DNA of 64,000 bases from Rotaria macrura (GCA_900239685.1 OENT01000297.1:62001-126000); one strand, 5' to 3'; shown: positions 24,827-37,542, numbered from the stretch's first letter. Notes: a model not told the origin generated them from the letters alone. A program made the numbers and translations.

Positions 24827-27491
24827 ATGGGTAAAGTCGTTGTTGATTCTGTTTTTGTTAGTTCTCTATTCAAATGTTCTCTATGTAATGGACTAATCCG
24901 TTCACCGACAGTTATAAATGAATGTCTACATCGATGTAAGCTATTGTCATCTCTTAATTAATTTCAATAAATAAATTCAATTTATTAAGTTTGCAAACTA
25001 TGTATAACGAATTATTTTGAAAATAATAATAATCATGATAAATGTCCAACTTGTCAAGTAACGATCGTGAATCCATTGGAAACACTAAAGTAAGTATTAA
25101 GTGTTATAAGAAAATTTTAACTTATAATCTTATTTTTGTCGATAATTCTAAAGAATTGACTTTGATAGCTGTATTTAATAGAGATTCCTATATCAAGACT
25201 TGATAGATACATAAAAATAATAAACATAGACAAATCAGACGGCAATAGTTATGAAATTCTAATGGATCCATTTTATACTGCAAAAGATGAGGAATCTCAA
25301 CATTTCTGTGAAAGTTTTGTACTAAAAAACAAGAAAATTAGAGTCATTCTATGAGAAAAAAATATATTAGGAAATCAATTGAAAATCAGTGCTTTATTTT
25401 TAAAGTCAAATATTCGGATTCACAGTAGTCATATATAAAACTACTGTTCCTTACTGTCTTTATATTACCCACAATTCTATATTTGAATATGTTGTGATCA
25501 ATTTTTAGGGCCGATCTCACCTTTCAACGACTGCTATACAAAATTTTTCCTTCTATTTTCCAACGTAAGTTAGAATTTTTGTGTCTCAAAATAAAACGAT
25601 TATTTTTTATAGATGACATTGCATGCAAACCTTCTCTACTATCATCAACAATTAGTAATGGTAATTGATCCTGGAAAGAAATATCTTTTATTTTCATTTT
25701 CTTTTATGCGTTAGAATCGACACGCATTTATTTCGATTCCACCATTGATGTTTATCTCGAATATTGGGATATGTAAGTTTGTTTTTTCTGTTCTGAATAT
25801 AGGACGAATTCAAAAAATTAAAATTAAAATTGTTATTGTCTTTCTTTTCATCTCAGTAAATATCTATCGCTGTCTATTTCTATCATTTTTCATTGGCTAA
25901 AGTTCGTTTCCGAAGAACGAAAAGAAAAAAAAAACGAACGAACCAATTACTTGTCTCTACATACTTTTTTCCTTTTAGTTCATTGGATCTGTTCCCAAAT
26001 AGTAATAAATCATCTGTTACGGTAAATCATCTTTTTGAAAAATAAATGTATTTTTCATTCTTTATTTTTCTTTTAAACAGCTATCTCCATGTTATTTGGA
26101 ATGTAAAGCTAATACGCCACTATTATTATTGGAAAAATTTATTCGAACTAAACATTCTTTATCAGTTGATCTCAAGGTAACGAGAAAAATATTCTTATTC
26201 TGTTTTTGTGCATGTTGTCAGAATTTCTTTTCTATAGATTGATCTGTTCTATAAAACATTCTTATTAAATACGAACAATGAAAAATTAATTGATATTTGC
26301 TATTGTTTTGATCGTATGAGTAAGGTAAGAATATTTACATAGCCATGTGTTGAGGTAGCCACAATAATTGAAGAAGTCGATGATCCTGTGCATTTTCTGT
26401 CAGAATGTCTTTCATTAAAATAAACTTCTTCGAAGAATGGTTATGAGAGAAATACAAAGTTTTAAATGTCGAAAATATTCATGCTGGATTATTTTCAATG
26501 ATGATGATAATCATTGTTTTTTTTGTAACTCTTTGCTTAGAATCAAACACTTGATATTCGATTTCTTGTGAGTCCTTATGGCTATAAAGCAATTCTAAGT
26601 CGTATTCGTCAGTTGAAGAATCCTGTTCCACCAGCTATTGACATCGTCGAACAAAAACCATTACAAATTGAGCTTCCTGAAAAAGAGACTCCAGTTAAAT
26701 CATCGTCACCATCTTCCTCAGAATCATCATCGAATTCTTTTTCAATTGATCCAAAGTTAAAAGTTAAAATTCGTCGATCAAAAACATCAACAAATAATTG
26801 GTATATTCCACAATCAAAAACAACAAACGAACCGGTTGAATTACCTGATCTAGTCAATTCATGTGAAACTATAACACAAATAACCAAACGTAAACAGACA
26901 CCTGGAAATGAATCAACAAGAGTATCATCACCAATAAAAAAGAAACCTTGTACGACATCAAAATTTTTTTCTCTTGGCCACGTACCACAACCGAAACGAA
27001 CGTCATTAATTAAAACTCAAACAAAACCTCGTCGACGTACACGTTTTATTCCAACAATGGTGAAAGCTCCACCATCGATATTTGATCGTCTACCCGTCAA
27101 TCATTATGATTATAGTGATCGAGATTCAGATAATTCACCAATATATTCAACACATGAACTTCTTGAGCAATCTGTAACAACATTACGACCATCGGAAACG
27201 GTTATTGTTAATGTCGAAGGAAATGTGGCAGATTCTGCTGCCGAGTTGAAACGAACACAAAAAACAATTTGTAAAGTACCACCATATATTCCTGAAATTT
27301 CATCATTAAATAATTCTCCACCGGAAAAATCTATATCGATCATAAAACCAACGCCGATCTATCCGACGCTATCACCAACTCGACGAACATTACTGCCGAA
27401 AAAAATTCCGACACTTATACCGACATTGCCAAATCGGATGCCATCACCCGATATAAGCAATGTAACTCCACTTGATTTAAGTTTGAAATGA
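24827..27491 (+). CDS. Polycomb group RING finger protein (PCGF/Bmi1-like)
   Basis: Nine exons join in frame: 24827-24935, 24990-25089, 25509-25564, 25613-25660, 25715-25772, 25979-26021, 26081-26176, 26238-26324 and 26541-27491. The product has 515 residues. Residues 17-58 are a complete C3HC4 RING (C17, C20, C33, H35, C38, C41, C55, C58) with the PCGF-style ECLHRFCKLCI. TLKADLTFQRLLYKIFP follows, as TLQDIVYKLVP does in PCGF proteins. Residues of about 140-210 match the RAWUL ubiquitin-like fold (YLECKANTPLLLLEKFIR, LIDICYCF, LDIRFLV). The last exon encodes a long Ser/Pro/Thr/Lys-rich tail of about 300 residues, as in Psc/Su(z)2-type proteins, ending VTPLDLSLK. PxDLS is the CtBP-binding consensus. 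Expected role: partner of RING1 in Polycomb repressive complex 1 in the nucleus. A poly(A) signal lies at 27761. Confidence 0.88.
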
Positions 27492-29070
27492 CGCCTTCTA
27501 AATGAGAAGTGTCAGATACGATGGTGTGTTTGTGTGTTTTTCTTCGTTGTTTTACAATATGTATTTTATTCTAATCGAGATAGATGGAACAGTGATTAAT
27601 TGAGTTCGTTTTCGTTTTTTTTTTGTGCACCTATACCTTTGATTTTTGTCGTGTGTATGTACAAGCCGAGTTGAACGACGATGGAAATAACAATTGAATT
27701 TATTTAACTATATTTAATGAGTTTATTACCGCTGTAAAAGAGGGGAAAATCTCAAGGAAAAATAAATGAATTTTAATATTGAAATAAGAGATACTCCATG
27801 AATTGATTCGTAAGAAATTTATGCAAAAAAACATGTAAATGAGAGTGACGAAACAAACTGTCAAACAACGATACATTTTTATATATTGTTCTATGATATT
27901 TAAAACTGAAATGTCTACCTATAAGATGATTTTAATAGCCAATGATATTTTTCATTTCATTCATTTTAGCGTAACCGGTTAATTGGATAAAATTTTGTTG
28001 CATTTCCTCACAAATATCAGTGAAAATCAACGATATCAATTGAATTTGTTGAGAGATTGATTGGATGATATTGAATATGTTACATAGAAATCGAATAAGA
28101 AAAAAATACAAATCTTTCTATTACTATGATCATCTCACGTGAAAGAAACTTCTACACATAGGGAATCCTTGATGCTTGTACTTATTGATGTGTCTTGTCG
28201 AAGAAGATAAATAAGTGTAAATAACGCAGATGATCTCAAGAAGAATCATACTTTGCATAATATTTTTCTAGATTTGATATTGATTGGCTGAAACAGCAAG
28301 TCATAGAATAGAAATAGCTTATTTGATGAACATCATCGAAATGTTGAAAATGTTGCAATTATATTCATTTTTATATTTCGACGAAGCGAAACTAGAAGAT
28401 AGTGTAACGATAGCTTTAAGCTTGATGATAGATCACATACCTTTGAATAAAGTAAAATTCATCATTACGAAATTGTGTATTTTTATTTTTATATGTAACC
28501 TTTCCATACCTTTTTTTCTTTCTACGTCTCATAAAATACGTAATCCCCTCAGCAACTATGAATTTTCGAGACATTTCACACCCGAGTGTTGATCCGCGAT
28601 TTTCTACACATAGCCATTTGCCTACAATTACTTGAACAAAAGCAATTTGAAAAAATTTAATTCAGTCTTTCAGAAATGTGAAGATGTATGATTATATTTA
28701 ACTGAGACGGAAGTAATTTACCTCCTGAAACGCTTCACATACGTATCGAGGAGATTTTATTAAACTGTGGGATTCTTTTTTTTTCGAATTTATTCACGAT
28801 GAGTTCTGCACATGTGCTACATTTCGTTTGACCGTTTGAACACGCGAATTTTTGAGATTTCCAGAAAATATAAGATCTACTATTGTTAAATTCAAGCTGT
28901 ATATTCGTATTCTTTGTAGATGATAAACTTTAAAGTAGTATCTATATTATATTTACTAATGTATTACTATTGAGATCGATAAAGGACGTCAAATGAAATT
29001 TCTTCGAAAACCAAAATAACGATGATTTCTATAAGAAAAAAAAGTAAGGAAGGAATCTTTCAGCTTAATT
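27492..29070. other. 3' flank of the PCGF gene and intergenic DNA
   Basis: It holds the probable 3' untranslated region of the PCGF gene with AATAAA at 27761-27766. Beyond that I see only AT-rich sequence. The open frame at 28284-28592 has no recognisable features and no supporting splice sites. Confidence 0.5.
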
Positions 29071-29200
29071 CATACTTGTCTCTCTTTAGAGATCTAAGTA
29101 ATGAACAATATTTATTGACCAGATCCATTTATGAAAATAATGATTCATCCAACATAGAAATGCTACGGGCATAGTTTAGTTAAATATTTCTCACGCACTA
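29071..29200 (+). repeat. dispersed repeat A, copy 1
   Basis: About 130 bp from CATACTTGTCTC through GATCTAAGTAATGAACAATA to TTAAATATTTCT. It recurs in the same orientation at 34079-34207 with many substitutions. It is an old, diverged duplicate of unknown origin. Confidence 0.75.
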
Positions 29201-29315
29201 TAATTCTTCCTTTTCTGAAAGAATTTAACGGCCTGAATGCTTCCATTGATTTAGTTGATGAAACTAAATGACAAAAACACTTCTGAAACAAGAAAAACTT
29301 GATCATACAGTTTCA

Positions 29316-29681
29316 GATTGAAAACTTCATTTCTATTGGTCGAATTTCAATAAGTAGGATAGATATTGATTATTTGAAGAGAAAAATCCATCGCTCCATT
29401 AATTTGCTCGTGTTTCACACCTGAAACATTTTCATTTGTACATATATGAATCAAACAGACCAGTGACAATCTAACTTTAATTCAACGATGCAAAAACAAA
29501 CAACTAAACGGCGCATGGGAATGAATTTTCGGACAAAGATAATGAAATCATATTGTTCAAAGTATCAGATTGGTTTCGATCGACTAGAAGATAATTATTA
29601 GTTTGCGCATTCAGTTGCTTTTGATTTCATTCATGGGCATAATGATATTGAGAAATGTGTCATCGATTTAAAAACAACAAG
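29316..29681 (+). repeat. dispersed repeat B, copy 1 (near-identical core)
   Basis: 366 bp starting GATTGAAAACTTCATTTC and ending ACAACAAG. It matches 37177-37542 in the same orientation with a single difference (GGCGCATGG against GGCACATGG). The flanks on both sides still resemble each other but are far more diverged. No coding frame is present. This could be the preserved core of a transposon or a tract homogenised by gene conversion. Confidence 0.92.
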
Positions 29682-30562
29682 GCAGAAAAAAAATTACAAA
29701 ATGATAAAAATACTTCAATGGTTAATACCTCCGAAAGGCCTATGCAGGATGAAATTGGCAGAGAGAGGTAGGAACACCAGAATACTACTATTTACTATTG
29801 TTATTTTTCAAACAACTTCTACAATATAGATATATATTATACATTTGAGTGAAAGCACTTTTTCGTGGAGTATCTCGAATTGAGCTAACATTTTCAGCCA
29901 TGAGATAGTACCTCTAGTCAAGCATTTTGAGATTTTAAATGGTAGAGCTTCTAGATTTCCAAAAGCGAATAAACTTTATGACGAGATTCAGCCTGCTGTA
30001 ACAAACCAACACTTTCGTTATTGTTTTACTATGCAGATAATAAAAATCGTTACTGCGTTTATTGTAAATACGTAATAAAGTTTACCTCTAGTTTACTCAA
30101 GAATGGTCACATCCAATCGTCTTTCTACACGTGTTCCTTCCATTTTCACCATAACTTTCAATCTAATAATACTCATCTTTTTTCGTGGGTAGATGAGTAC
30201 ATTTTTATTATCTTGCGTGACGCCCATAAACGAGCATCGCAAGTTAAAGGTGATTTTTCTCCATACACCTGCACAGTGAATTATAAATGGAATCAAAGTA
30301 GCAGTCTTCGTTTGCTGCTTGATATTATTGTGTGAATAATAGCAATGTGCCATTATGAATGAAAATAAAAGAACAATTTTTTGTGTAGAAAAGCCCATAC
30401 GCTTGAGAAAAACAAGAACCTTAAGTTAACGTTACTTTTTGTGATGAATGAATCTTACCTGAATATTAGTCAAACATGATATGCATCAGTGAATTTTCTT
30501 ATTTGCCTATAAAAATACCCATTAGTGAGGGAAGAGCGAGAATGTGCGAGAGGGTGAAAATG

Positions 30563-30570
30563 TATATAAG
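30563..30570 (+). promoter_or_regulatory. TATA box of the Gly/Tyr-rich gene
   Basis: TATATAAG lies about 90 nt upstream of the ATG at 30655. This leaves room for a start of transcription near 30595 and an A-rich leader (ACAAAAAGCAACAACG) running into the ATG. Confidence 0.7.
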
Positions 30571-30654
30571 TAGTAATGGACGATCGCTCTTACATTCATA
30601 AGGTATTATTTCTTCTCACTATTCATTTTCATCAATACACAAAAAGCAACAACG

Positions 30655-30990
30655 ATGTTTGGTCATCATCATCATCATGGAGGAGGTAAGAATAATGATG
30701 CTTATTCTGATATTATAAAGAGAGTCGCCAATCTTGCAGGAGGATATCCCGGTGGATTTGGACAGTTCGGTAACTTTGGTGGTATGGGTGGGATGGGTGG
30801 TATGGGTGGGATGGGTGATTTCGGTAGTTATGGTGGTGGTGGCTATGGTGGTGGCTATGGTGGTGGCTATGGTGGTGGCTATGGAGGTGGCTATGGCGGA
30901 GGCTACGGAGGTGGTTACGGGTCACCCTACGGCTATGGGGGTGATTATAATCAAATGGGTGGGATGGGTGGATTAGGCGGTTTCTTCTAA
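30655..30990 (+). CDS. small Gly/Tyr-rich protein, intronless
   Basis: 111 residues in one exon. The protein starts MFGHHHHHGGGKNN, followed by a short amphipathic stretch (YSDIIKRVANL). Then come two low-complexity blocks: four GGM triplets, and seven or so GGGY units encoded by a 12-bp tandem repeat (GGTGGTGGCTAT and variants). It ends GGLGGFF. There is no signal peptide or membrane segment. A TATA box at 30563 and a poly(A) signal AATAAA at 31031 frame a compact, probably strongly expressed, transcription unit. Glycine/tyrosine-rich proteins of this make-up occur in structural matrices, in condensate-forming proteins and in some antimicrobial peptides. The sequence alone does not choose between them. 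Repeats A and B lie on both sides of the gene. The long overlapping frames on both strands here are by-products of the repeat. Confidence 0.8.
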   Translation: MFGHHHHHGGGKNNDAYSDIIKRVANLAGGYPGGFGQFGNFGGMGGMGGMGGMGDFGSYGGGGYGGGYGGGYGGGYGGGYGGGYGGGYGSPYGYGGDYNQMGGMGGLGGFF

Positions 30991-31030
30991 TTCATTGGCC
31001 CATAATTTCCAGAAACTAAGTGTGATTTTA

Positions 31031-31036
31031 AATAAA
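31031..31036 (+). terminator. poly(A) signal of the Gly/Tyr-rich gene
   Basis: AATAAA begins 41 nt after the last base of the stop codon at 30990, in a gene that also has a clear TATA box. Confidence 0.7.
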
Positions 31037-34000
31037 AACTATGGTGATGAATGTTGACATATTATTATTCAGAAAAACTTGTCATTGCAACTCCTTTGAA
31101 TGGTTTTCTGATATCATTACGAAGTTTAACTAGTTTGTAGTATAAAGAACAAAATGCAATAGTTATTAATTCAAAACCATTATACATATATTAATTTAAG
31201 TCGTAAATTGTCTTTTCTATGTGATAGATAGCTTTTCTTTCATTTAGTTATTCTCTTGTATGAAATAAAAGGTCTTATAAAAAAATTGATTTATTTTGCG
31301 CACAAGTCTGCAAGGCGAGAAAATGATAATAATAAAAGCCCGTGAAATATCATTTTGGTATTGATTCATTTGTGAAGGTTACCAAAATCATATCATGAAT
31401 AAAGAGGCGAAACTTGACGTCTGAAAACTTGACAAAAGAAAAATAACGGACGATCACAGACGTTTGCTAATATATCTGTCTAAAGATTCTGACGTTTGAT
31501 AAAACAAAATTTATTTTATTACTAAATGAACAACATGACATTTACGTGTCAAAATGATGACAACAATCCTTTTCAATCAATCAAAACTTCACATAACTTT
31601 TCATAAAAGGGATTCGTTCTATCGGTAGATAGAAGGTACTAGTATATTATTAATACTCTACTTTTGAACCATAAAGACAAAACTAGTAGCCACTCAGTTC
31701 TGTGCGAATATCTGAAAACAAACACAGAAAAAGAGAAAAGAAAAGGATAGAAACGAACAAAAAATAACATAGGTGACGACACGTTGCACCGTCACACTCC
31801 TGGAGGGGCTAATACGTGGAGTTCACACAAGAAAGGGAAATACAACAAATTATGAAAAACATGAGATTGAGAGTAAGGAGGCCAGTGACTATTAAAATTA
31901 TTGAAGCGCTCAATGACAAAAGCGCAGTTCTCTAACTTATTTCATTGTGTCATTCTTTCAGCTAACCAAATAAGAGTTTCTCAGGTCTAACCGTTGTATA
32001 ATGAAAGATTACGATTCAGCAAATACATATATTATCCTAATTTGATTGAAGGGCTTAGTCTCATCATGCGACAAAGTGTATCATGTAACACTTCAATGTT
32101 AACTAGTTTTCATTGTGAGAACAACCAACAATCGTGATTGTCGCAACTTTTTGCGAATCATCTCATCTCAGAAAGCCATTTGTACATAATGAATAGCCTG
32201 AGCAGTGATCATCTCATACTGTCTTGCAATTCGAGTTTTTTTGCCAAGGCTTCAGCCGATGAGAGTAGAAATATGGCTGTAAATCAGCTGTGCATCGATA
32301 CCCACATCAGTTTTTTCTATATCTCTATATTACTCTCTTAGAGAAAGGGGTTTTAAAATCTTATATGAATGACGTGGAAAGTATTAAGTATGATCATGAG
32401 TTAGAATTCCAAAGATGTTCGAATATCTACATGAAGGATTCCCGAGAATCCACCGATACACCCTTCCATTATAGGCTATTCATCTGTGACGTTTATATTA
32501 TTAAAACGTTTCTCACTCGATATTTTGGAACTGCCACATGAATAATCGTCGATGACAATTAGTACCATTGTCTAGAGCTGAGCGATAAATCAATCTTACC
32601 ACATAAACGAAACGAGTGAAAGAACCAACATTCATAGATGAATTTAAATGAGTTGAATTCAGGAAGATCCGATCTAATCTACTATCAAACAGATAAAACT
32701 GATATTTGAAAGTATCACTCAATATAAGTAATCATGAAGAAAAATATACGTATTAATGATACGATTTCTGGTGGGCCTATTACTGAATACCGAAAATGGG
32801 TGACCAAAATTATTCATGCAGCTTTCAATTTTAAAGCAATGATGCACAAATATACAAAATGATTACGAAAATATGACTAAAAAGTAATCCATCTTTTATA
32901 ACGCTAAAAACAAAATAAGTAATAGAAAATATTACCTTAATATTGTTAACTAGAATTAATGTAAATGCGAAGAACCAATCAAGTTTAACTAAGAGACCCT
33001 ATCGTTACCCAGGGGGTCGTATTTCACGCACTGCTCATAGTTCAAAATTATTTCCAGTGATGATTTAATAGTTTTCGTTGTGGTTCAAGTTCTATTTATG
33101 AAATGAAGTTATGTTCTTTTGGTACTGTAATTTACTAATGAAAAAAGTATCATTGGCCGTAGCTTCGTGGATTTGTAAGTTATTAAATACAAAAGAACGC
33201 TATAGATGAGCAGACCATATATACTCAGCATCTCGCAAAGGTGGAACGAAACGGTATAGAAGAAAGAAATAAGTCAAGTTCCCTTACTATTCCAAGACAG
33301 ACGAGCTTGAAAAGAAATGAGAGAAACTGAAACTTTCCCATCAATGAGTTATAAGACACCGAAGGAGGATTTTTCTTTACTGTTTGTTTCACACGTCATG
33401 CTCAGCGAGCACAAGCAATTCTCCCTGCCATTCATTTTTCAGTCTTCGCATCCCTTGCACTTTCTTACTCGTGTAAAAAATCATACGTTCGTTCTCGCGT
33501 CAATTTTTCTACGAAAAAACGTGTATCGTTGTACATAGGGTCGCTGGAAGGTCAAGGTTCTTCGTATTTACAAGATGCCAAACATAGCACTGTATTAAAC
33601 TCTTTTTTTTCATAGAGGTCTTCGTCATCATCCCCAGCACAGCTAATTGAACAGCATTGGGTACAAGCATCTGAACCAGATCCACCATCTCCACCAAGCC
33701 CACCATACAATAGCGAAGGCTCATTTACTTCCATGATTTGTTGCTCCATTTGTCAGAGCTCACAGTGGCTCAATTACGCCACTTGAGTTCTGGCGAATGG
33801 AGCAACAAAAAGGAAGCCAGACATATTGAGCTACTAACACCACCTGCGGCACAACAATAATCATTAATATGAAAACAATCACCTCGTCGATGACTTTAAA
33901 ACTGTTATCTTTTTATATTGATGCATGAACATTCATTTATACATAAATAAGAAAAGAAACAAGACAAGAAATAAAAATCAGAAATTCAAAACTCTATGAT

Positions 34001-34078
34001 CGGCAGTTGGTACAAGATGATTGATCGAACAAAAATACTTAGCTAGTTTTTCTATTTCACCAGATACCAATACTAACT
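31037..34078. other. intergenic, one doubtful small frame
   Basis: AT-rich. The only frame that looks slightly coding is on the minus strand at 33552-33749 (65 codons). It carries YGGLGGDGGSGSD followed by six cysteines and an acidic stretch. It has no family match, begins directly after a stop, and has no partner exon. I would not call it a gene without transcript support. Confidence 0.4.
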
Positions 34079-34207
34079 TTGATTCATACTTGTCTCCTTC
34101 TTTATCGATCTAAGTAATGAACAATATTTATTGACCATACTCCTTTATGACAATAATGACTCAGTCAGTATAGGAGTACTGTTGGAATAGTTTATTTAAA
34201 TATTTCT
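34079..34207 (+). repeat. dispersed repeat A, copy 2
   Basis: Diverged same-orientation copy of 29071-29200, sharing ATCTAAGTAATGAACAATAT and TTATTGACCA with many differences elsewhere. Confidence 0.75.
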
Positions 34208-35200
34208 AATCAAGTCGGATGACTGCACAAAGTGCTGCAGCCGATTTATTGTATTCATATAGATTAGTTGCCATAGTAAATTCTCTTCTTCCTCAATCTT
34301 CCCCTTCTCGAAGCATGAGTCACAATTTTAGTCAGACAATCGTTCTCAGTATCTGAATATAAGTTTAAGTGGAAAAAAGCTTGGCAGGATCCTGAGGACG
34401 TGATGAGAGCACATCTGAAATCCGATTTTCGAAATTCGGCACCAATCGACAGATCTAAGATATGGAGAAAACAATAATTAACACCTGATACTTTCCTTTA
34501 TGGGATCTGTTGACTCAGATTCATGATCTATTGCTTGCCAGACGAATCATCATAACTGAACGCAATTGAAATTCGTTGTTATTTCCTCTATGAGAGCATA
34601 AGATTTTGAAATAGCAGATGTCATACAGAGTCGTGCTCTGTAAGAAAAATATATACTCTACTAAACCCTTCAAGATTTCGCTGAAGTTGCGGAACCTAAA
34701 ATGGTTCTTCTGGTGGATTTATGGACGGAACCTTTACTATGAAATCATTTCCAGATCTGAAGGACAAAATATGAATCGGTATCAAAAAGGAAGAACAATC
34801 CCAGTTCGGGACGAACTCAGCATGCTTTGCTGCTGAATCTTAACTAGTTCGTTTTGAACTTGGGTGGCTCCGTCCTTTTGATGCCGCAACTTTTTTCGTG
34901 TCGTGGATTTTAAAATGGTTTCGTAGTAATGGTTATACTAGTGTAACAACTGAAGGAATCATTTTTGGTTCTGTCGTTTCAGTAAATTTAACATGGTTTG
35001 ATAGTGTAGCTATTATTTAGAGAGTGAATAACCTCATCAATACATTAACTATGAAATTGAAAATGAAAATATATCTACGAAATAATACTCTACTATACGA
35101 GATCCACTCATTTTGCATAAAACTAGATAATACAAATGCTTTACAGTAACAGATATATTGATATCTCAATGGTCTCTAAAGAAAAGTAGCTAAAAAGAGA
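34208..35200. other. intergenic, no gene seen
   Basis: AT-rich sequence between repeat A copy 2 and the TTAA-flanked element. The 72-codon frame at 34618-34836 has no recognisable features. Confidence 0.5.
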
Positions 35201-36807
35201 TTAAGGGGGCCCCCTCCCTCAGAAAAGTCGATTTTTTCGAAAAGATTGATGTTTGAGTTTTTATCATGGGTTGATGCCTCAAAGGCTTCTCTTTCAGAAT
35301 ATATATAGGCTTTTTAGAAAATTTTCGATTGTAAGAGATTTATCGAAAAAAATACTATACCATACTGCCTTCTTTCCGAGACAAGACAAATGAAGGGAAG
35401 GCAATTTTTCGACCAAGCTATTTTCTGTAAAAATACTTACATGGTTGGAATCAGCATAGAATTCTGAACTAAATAGTGCGTTTTTTCATGAAAAAAAATA
35501 TTTTATTTTTTGTGAAATCATTTTGCCTTAGTCATGTGTCGAAAAAAAAAATTTTTTTTTTCTTGTTTTTTCCCAGAGTTTGATCTGAACATAGCTTTTT
35601 CAATATGCTGATCACGAATATGAGGTTTATTTCCCATAAAAATGTTCTACAAAGGTAAAAGTGGCAGTTTCTGATCCAACGGCGATTGTTTTTACCGTGT
35701 TTCATAGATAGCCGCCTTGCAATCAAAGAAATAAGCTTAGGAAAGAAGAAATACAATGAATATGTGCAGAAATGATAATTCTATCGATTTCATTCCATTA
35801 AGAAGGTAGAAGAACTGTTGGTTAAGTTTATTTGATTTAAAGCTTGAAAAAAGAGGAATAAATTCAATTAGTATTCGTAATGTAAGTTAACTTTTATTCT
35901 AAGAGAAGGTCCATCTAATAAGCTACTTATACAAGTTTATATATTTTTTCATGCTCTATCTGAATATCAACTTGAAACTTGTAGAAAACTTACGAAAAGT
36001 AGTCAAAAGTTGGAAATAACCAGGGTATTAAGATATTATTTCAATTGTTCATTGTTGTTTTTCAACGAAAATTATTTAACAAAAAAAATACAGCATTTTG
36101 TTCAGTATTTCATACTGATTCCAACCATATAGTTATTTTTACAAAAAATAGCTACGCCGAAAAATGGCCTTACCATCACTTGTCTTTAGATCGTTTGTAG
36201 AGAGAGCGAGTTGATATCATTTACTACATCATCGAGAAAATTAAGTGTAAAAATATAGTAAAGAGATCTTCTTTCCCAAGTTTTTTCCGAATTTAAGCGA
36301 AAAAAATGATTCTTCAACTAAAAAAATGAAACTAGTTTCAAGCGATTTAAGATAATAAAGTCATTTTTTTTTATTTTGAAGCTTCAAGTGTAAGTAAAAT
36401 CTTGTCCGACCAGATTTTTAATAATTGATTCCTGAACTGAGAAAAGTCGAATGCAATATCAACAGGTGGTCATTTTTAGTCAAATTTTGACTCCTATTCC
36501 ATTGAAATGCAAGTAAAAAATGAACTACAGCAAATTTAAAAATTCTTGTCGAACAAAAGTTGCGTATTTGTATTGCGTTTGATTTAAGACAACCGCTAGT
36601 TTCCTAGCTCTCATGTTGGCAGAGCCTTAGTGTTTCTCCTGGAGGTCATAACTAGCAAGTAAATAAGCCATATCTTCGGCTCAGTTCAATATATCGAGCT
36701 GAAATTTTTACGGCACCTGTTTCTAATAACGACCCATCACCCCTGAAAATTTCAGTTCAAACGGATCTTTCTAAGTGACAACTCAAACCTGAGGGGGGGG
36801 GCCTTAA
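35201..36807. mobile_element. TTAA-flanked inverted-repeat element, non-autonomous
   Basis: The left end is TTAA followed by GGGGGCCCCCTCCCTCAG. The right end is CCTGAGGGGGGGGGCC followed by TTAA, so TTAA target-like sites flank G/C-rich inverted termini. Internally, about 35365-35465 and 36095-36190 are inverted copies of each other: both carry ATGGTTGGAATCAG, a TTTTTGTAAAAATA-like segment and an AAGACAAR stretch. The element is about 1.6 kb and has no transposase frame. TTAA duplication is the mark of the piggyBac superfamily, but the G-run termini are not a textbook piggyBac end. The class is therefore tentative. Confidence 0.65.
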
Positions 36808-37176
36808 GATTCTTCATCACTGTAATCACAAAATCTTGACTTAATAGAAGTAATAATGTATGTTTGCAATAACTAGTGTATTTACAAAAGTGACTCAACT
36901 AATCAATCGAATCATCGTTGCAATAACTAGTGCAACTCGATAAAATACAAAAAAATAGAATACTGGTAGGCTAGGTTAACATGAACGTCCTGTCTGCAGT
37001 AAGCCAACTTTTCGCACAGCACATAGCCCTGAATGGCACTCTGATTCGCTGTAGTTCTTGTTTTTCTAAAATATTTTAACTTCATGAATTTTTCCATTCA
37101 TTTTCTTGATGAATCTATAACTACAACAATTTTGAAACAATACAAAAACGATCGCACGATTTCCCGTTATTTTCAA

Positions 37177-37542
37177 GATTGAAAACTTCATTTCTATTGG
37201 TCGAATTTCAATAAGTAGGATAGATATTGATTATTTGAAGAGAAAAATCCATCGCTCCATTAATTTGCTCGTGTTTCACACCTGAAACATTTTCATTTGT
37301 ACATATATGAATCAAACAGACCAGTGACAATCTAACTTTAATTCAACGATGCAAAAACAAACAACTAAACGGCACATGGGAATGAATTTTCGGACAAAGA
37401 TAATGAAATCATATTGTTCAAAGTATCAGATTGGTTTCGATCGACTAGAAGATAATTATTAGTTTGCGCATTCAGTTGCTTTTGATTTCATTCATGGGCA
37501 TAATGATATTGAGAAATGTGTCATCGATTTAAAAACAACAAG
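37177..37542 (+). repeat. dispersed repeat B, copy 2 (near-identical core)
   Basis: Same-orientation partner of 29316-29681, with one difference over 366 bp. Left and right flanks (about 37050-37170 and 37555-37640) resemble those of copy 1 only loosely. Confidence 0.92.

Noticed and set aside
30713..30976. Frames on both strands overlapping the Gly/Tyr-rich gene (His/Ser-rich and Val/Met-rich)
   Set aside because: They arise from reading the 12-bp repeat in other frames; only the frame from 30655 has a TATA box, leader and poly(A) signal placed for it.
33509..33749. Two overlapping minus-strand frames, one Gly/Cys-rich
   Set aside because: No family match, starts directly after a stop, no splice partners; two open frames at one place suggest composition.
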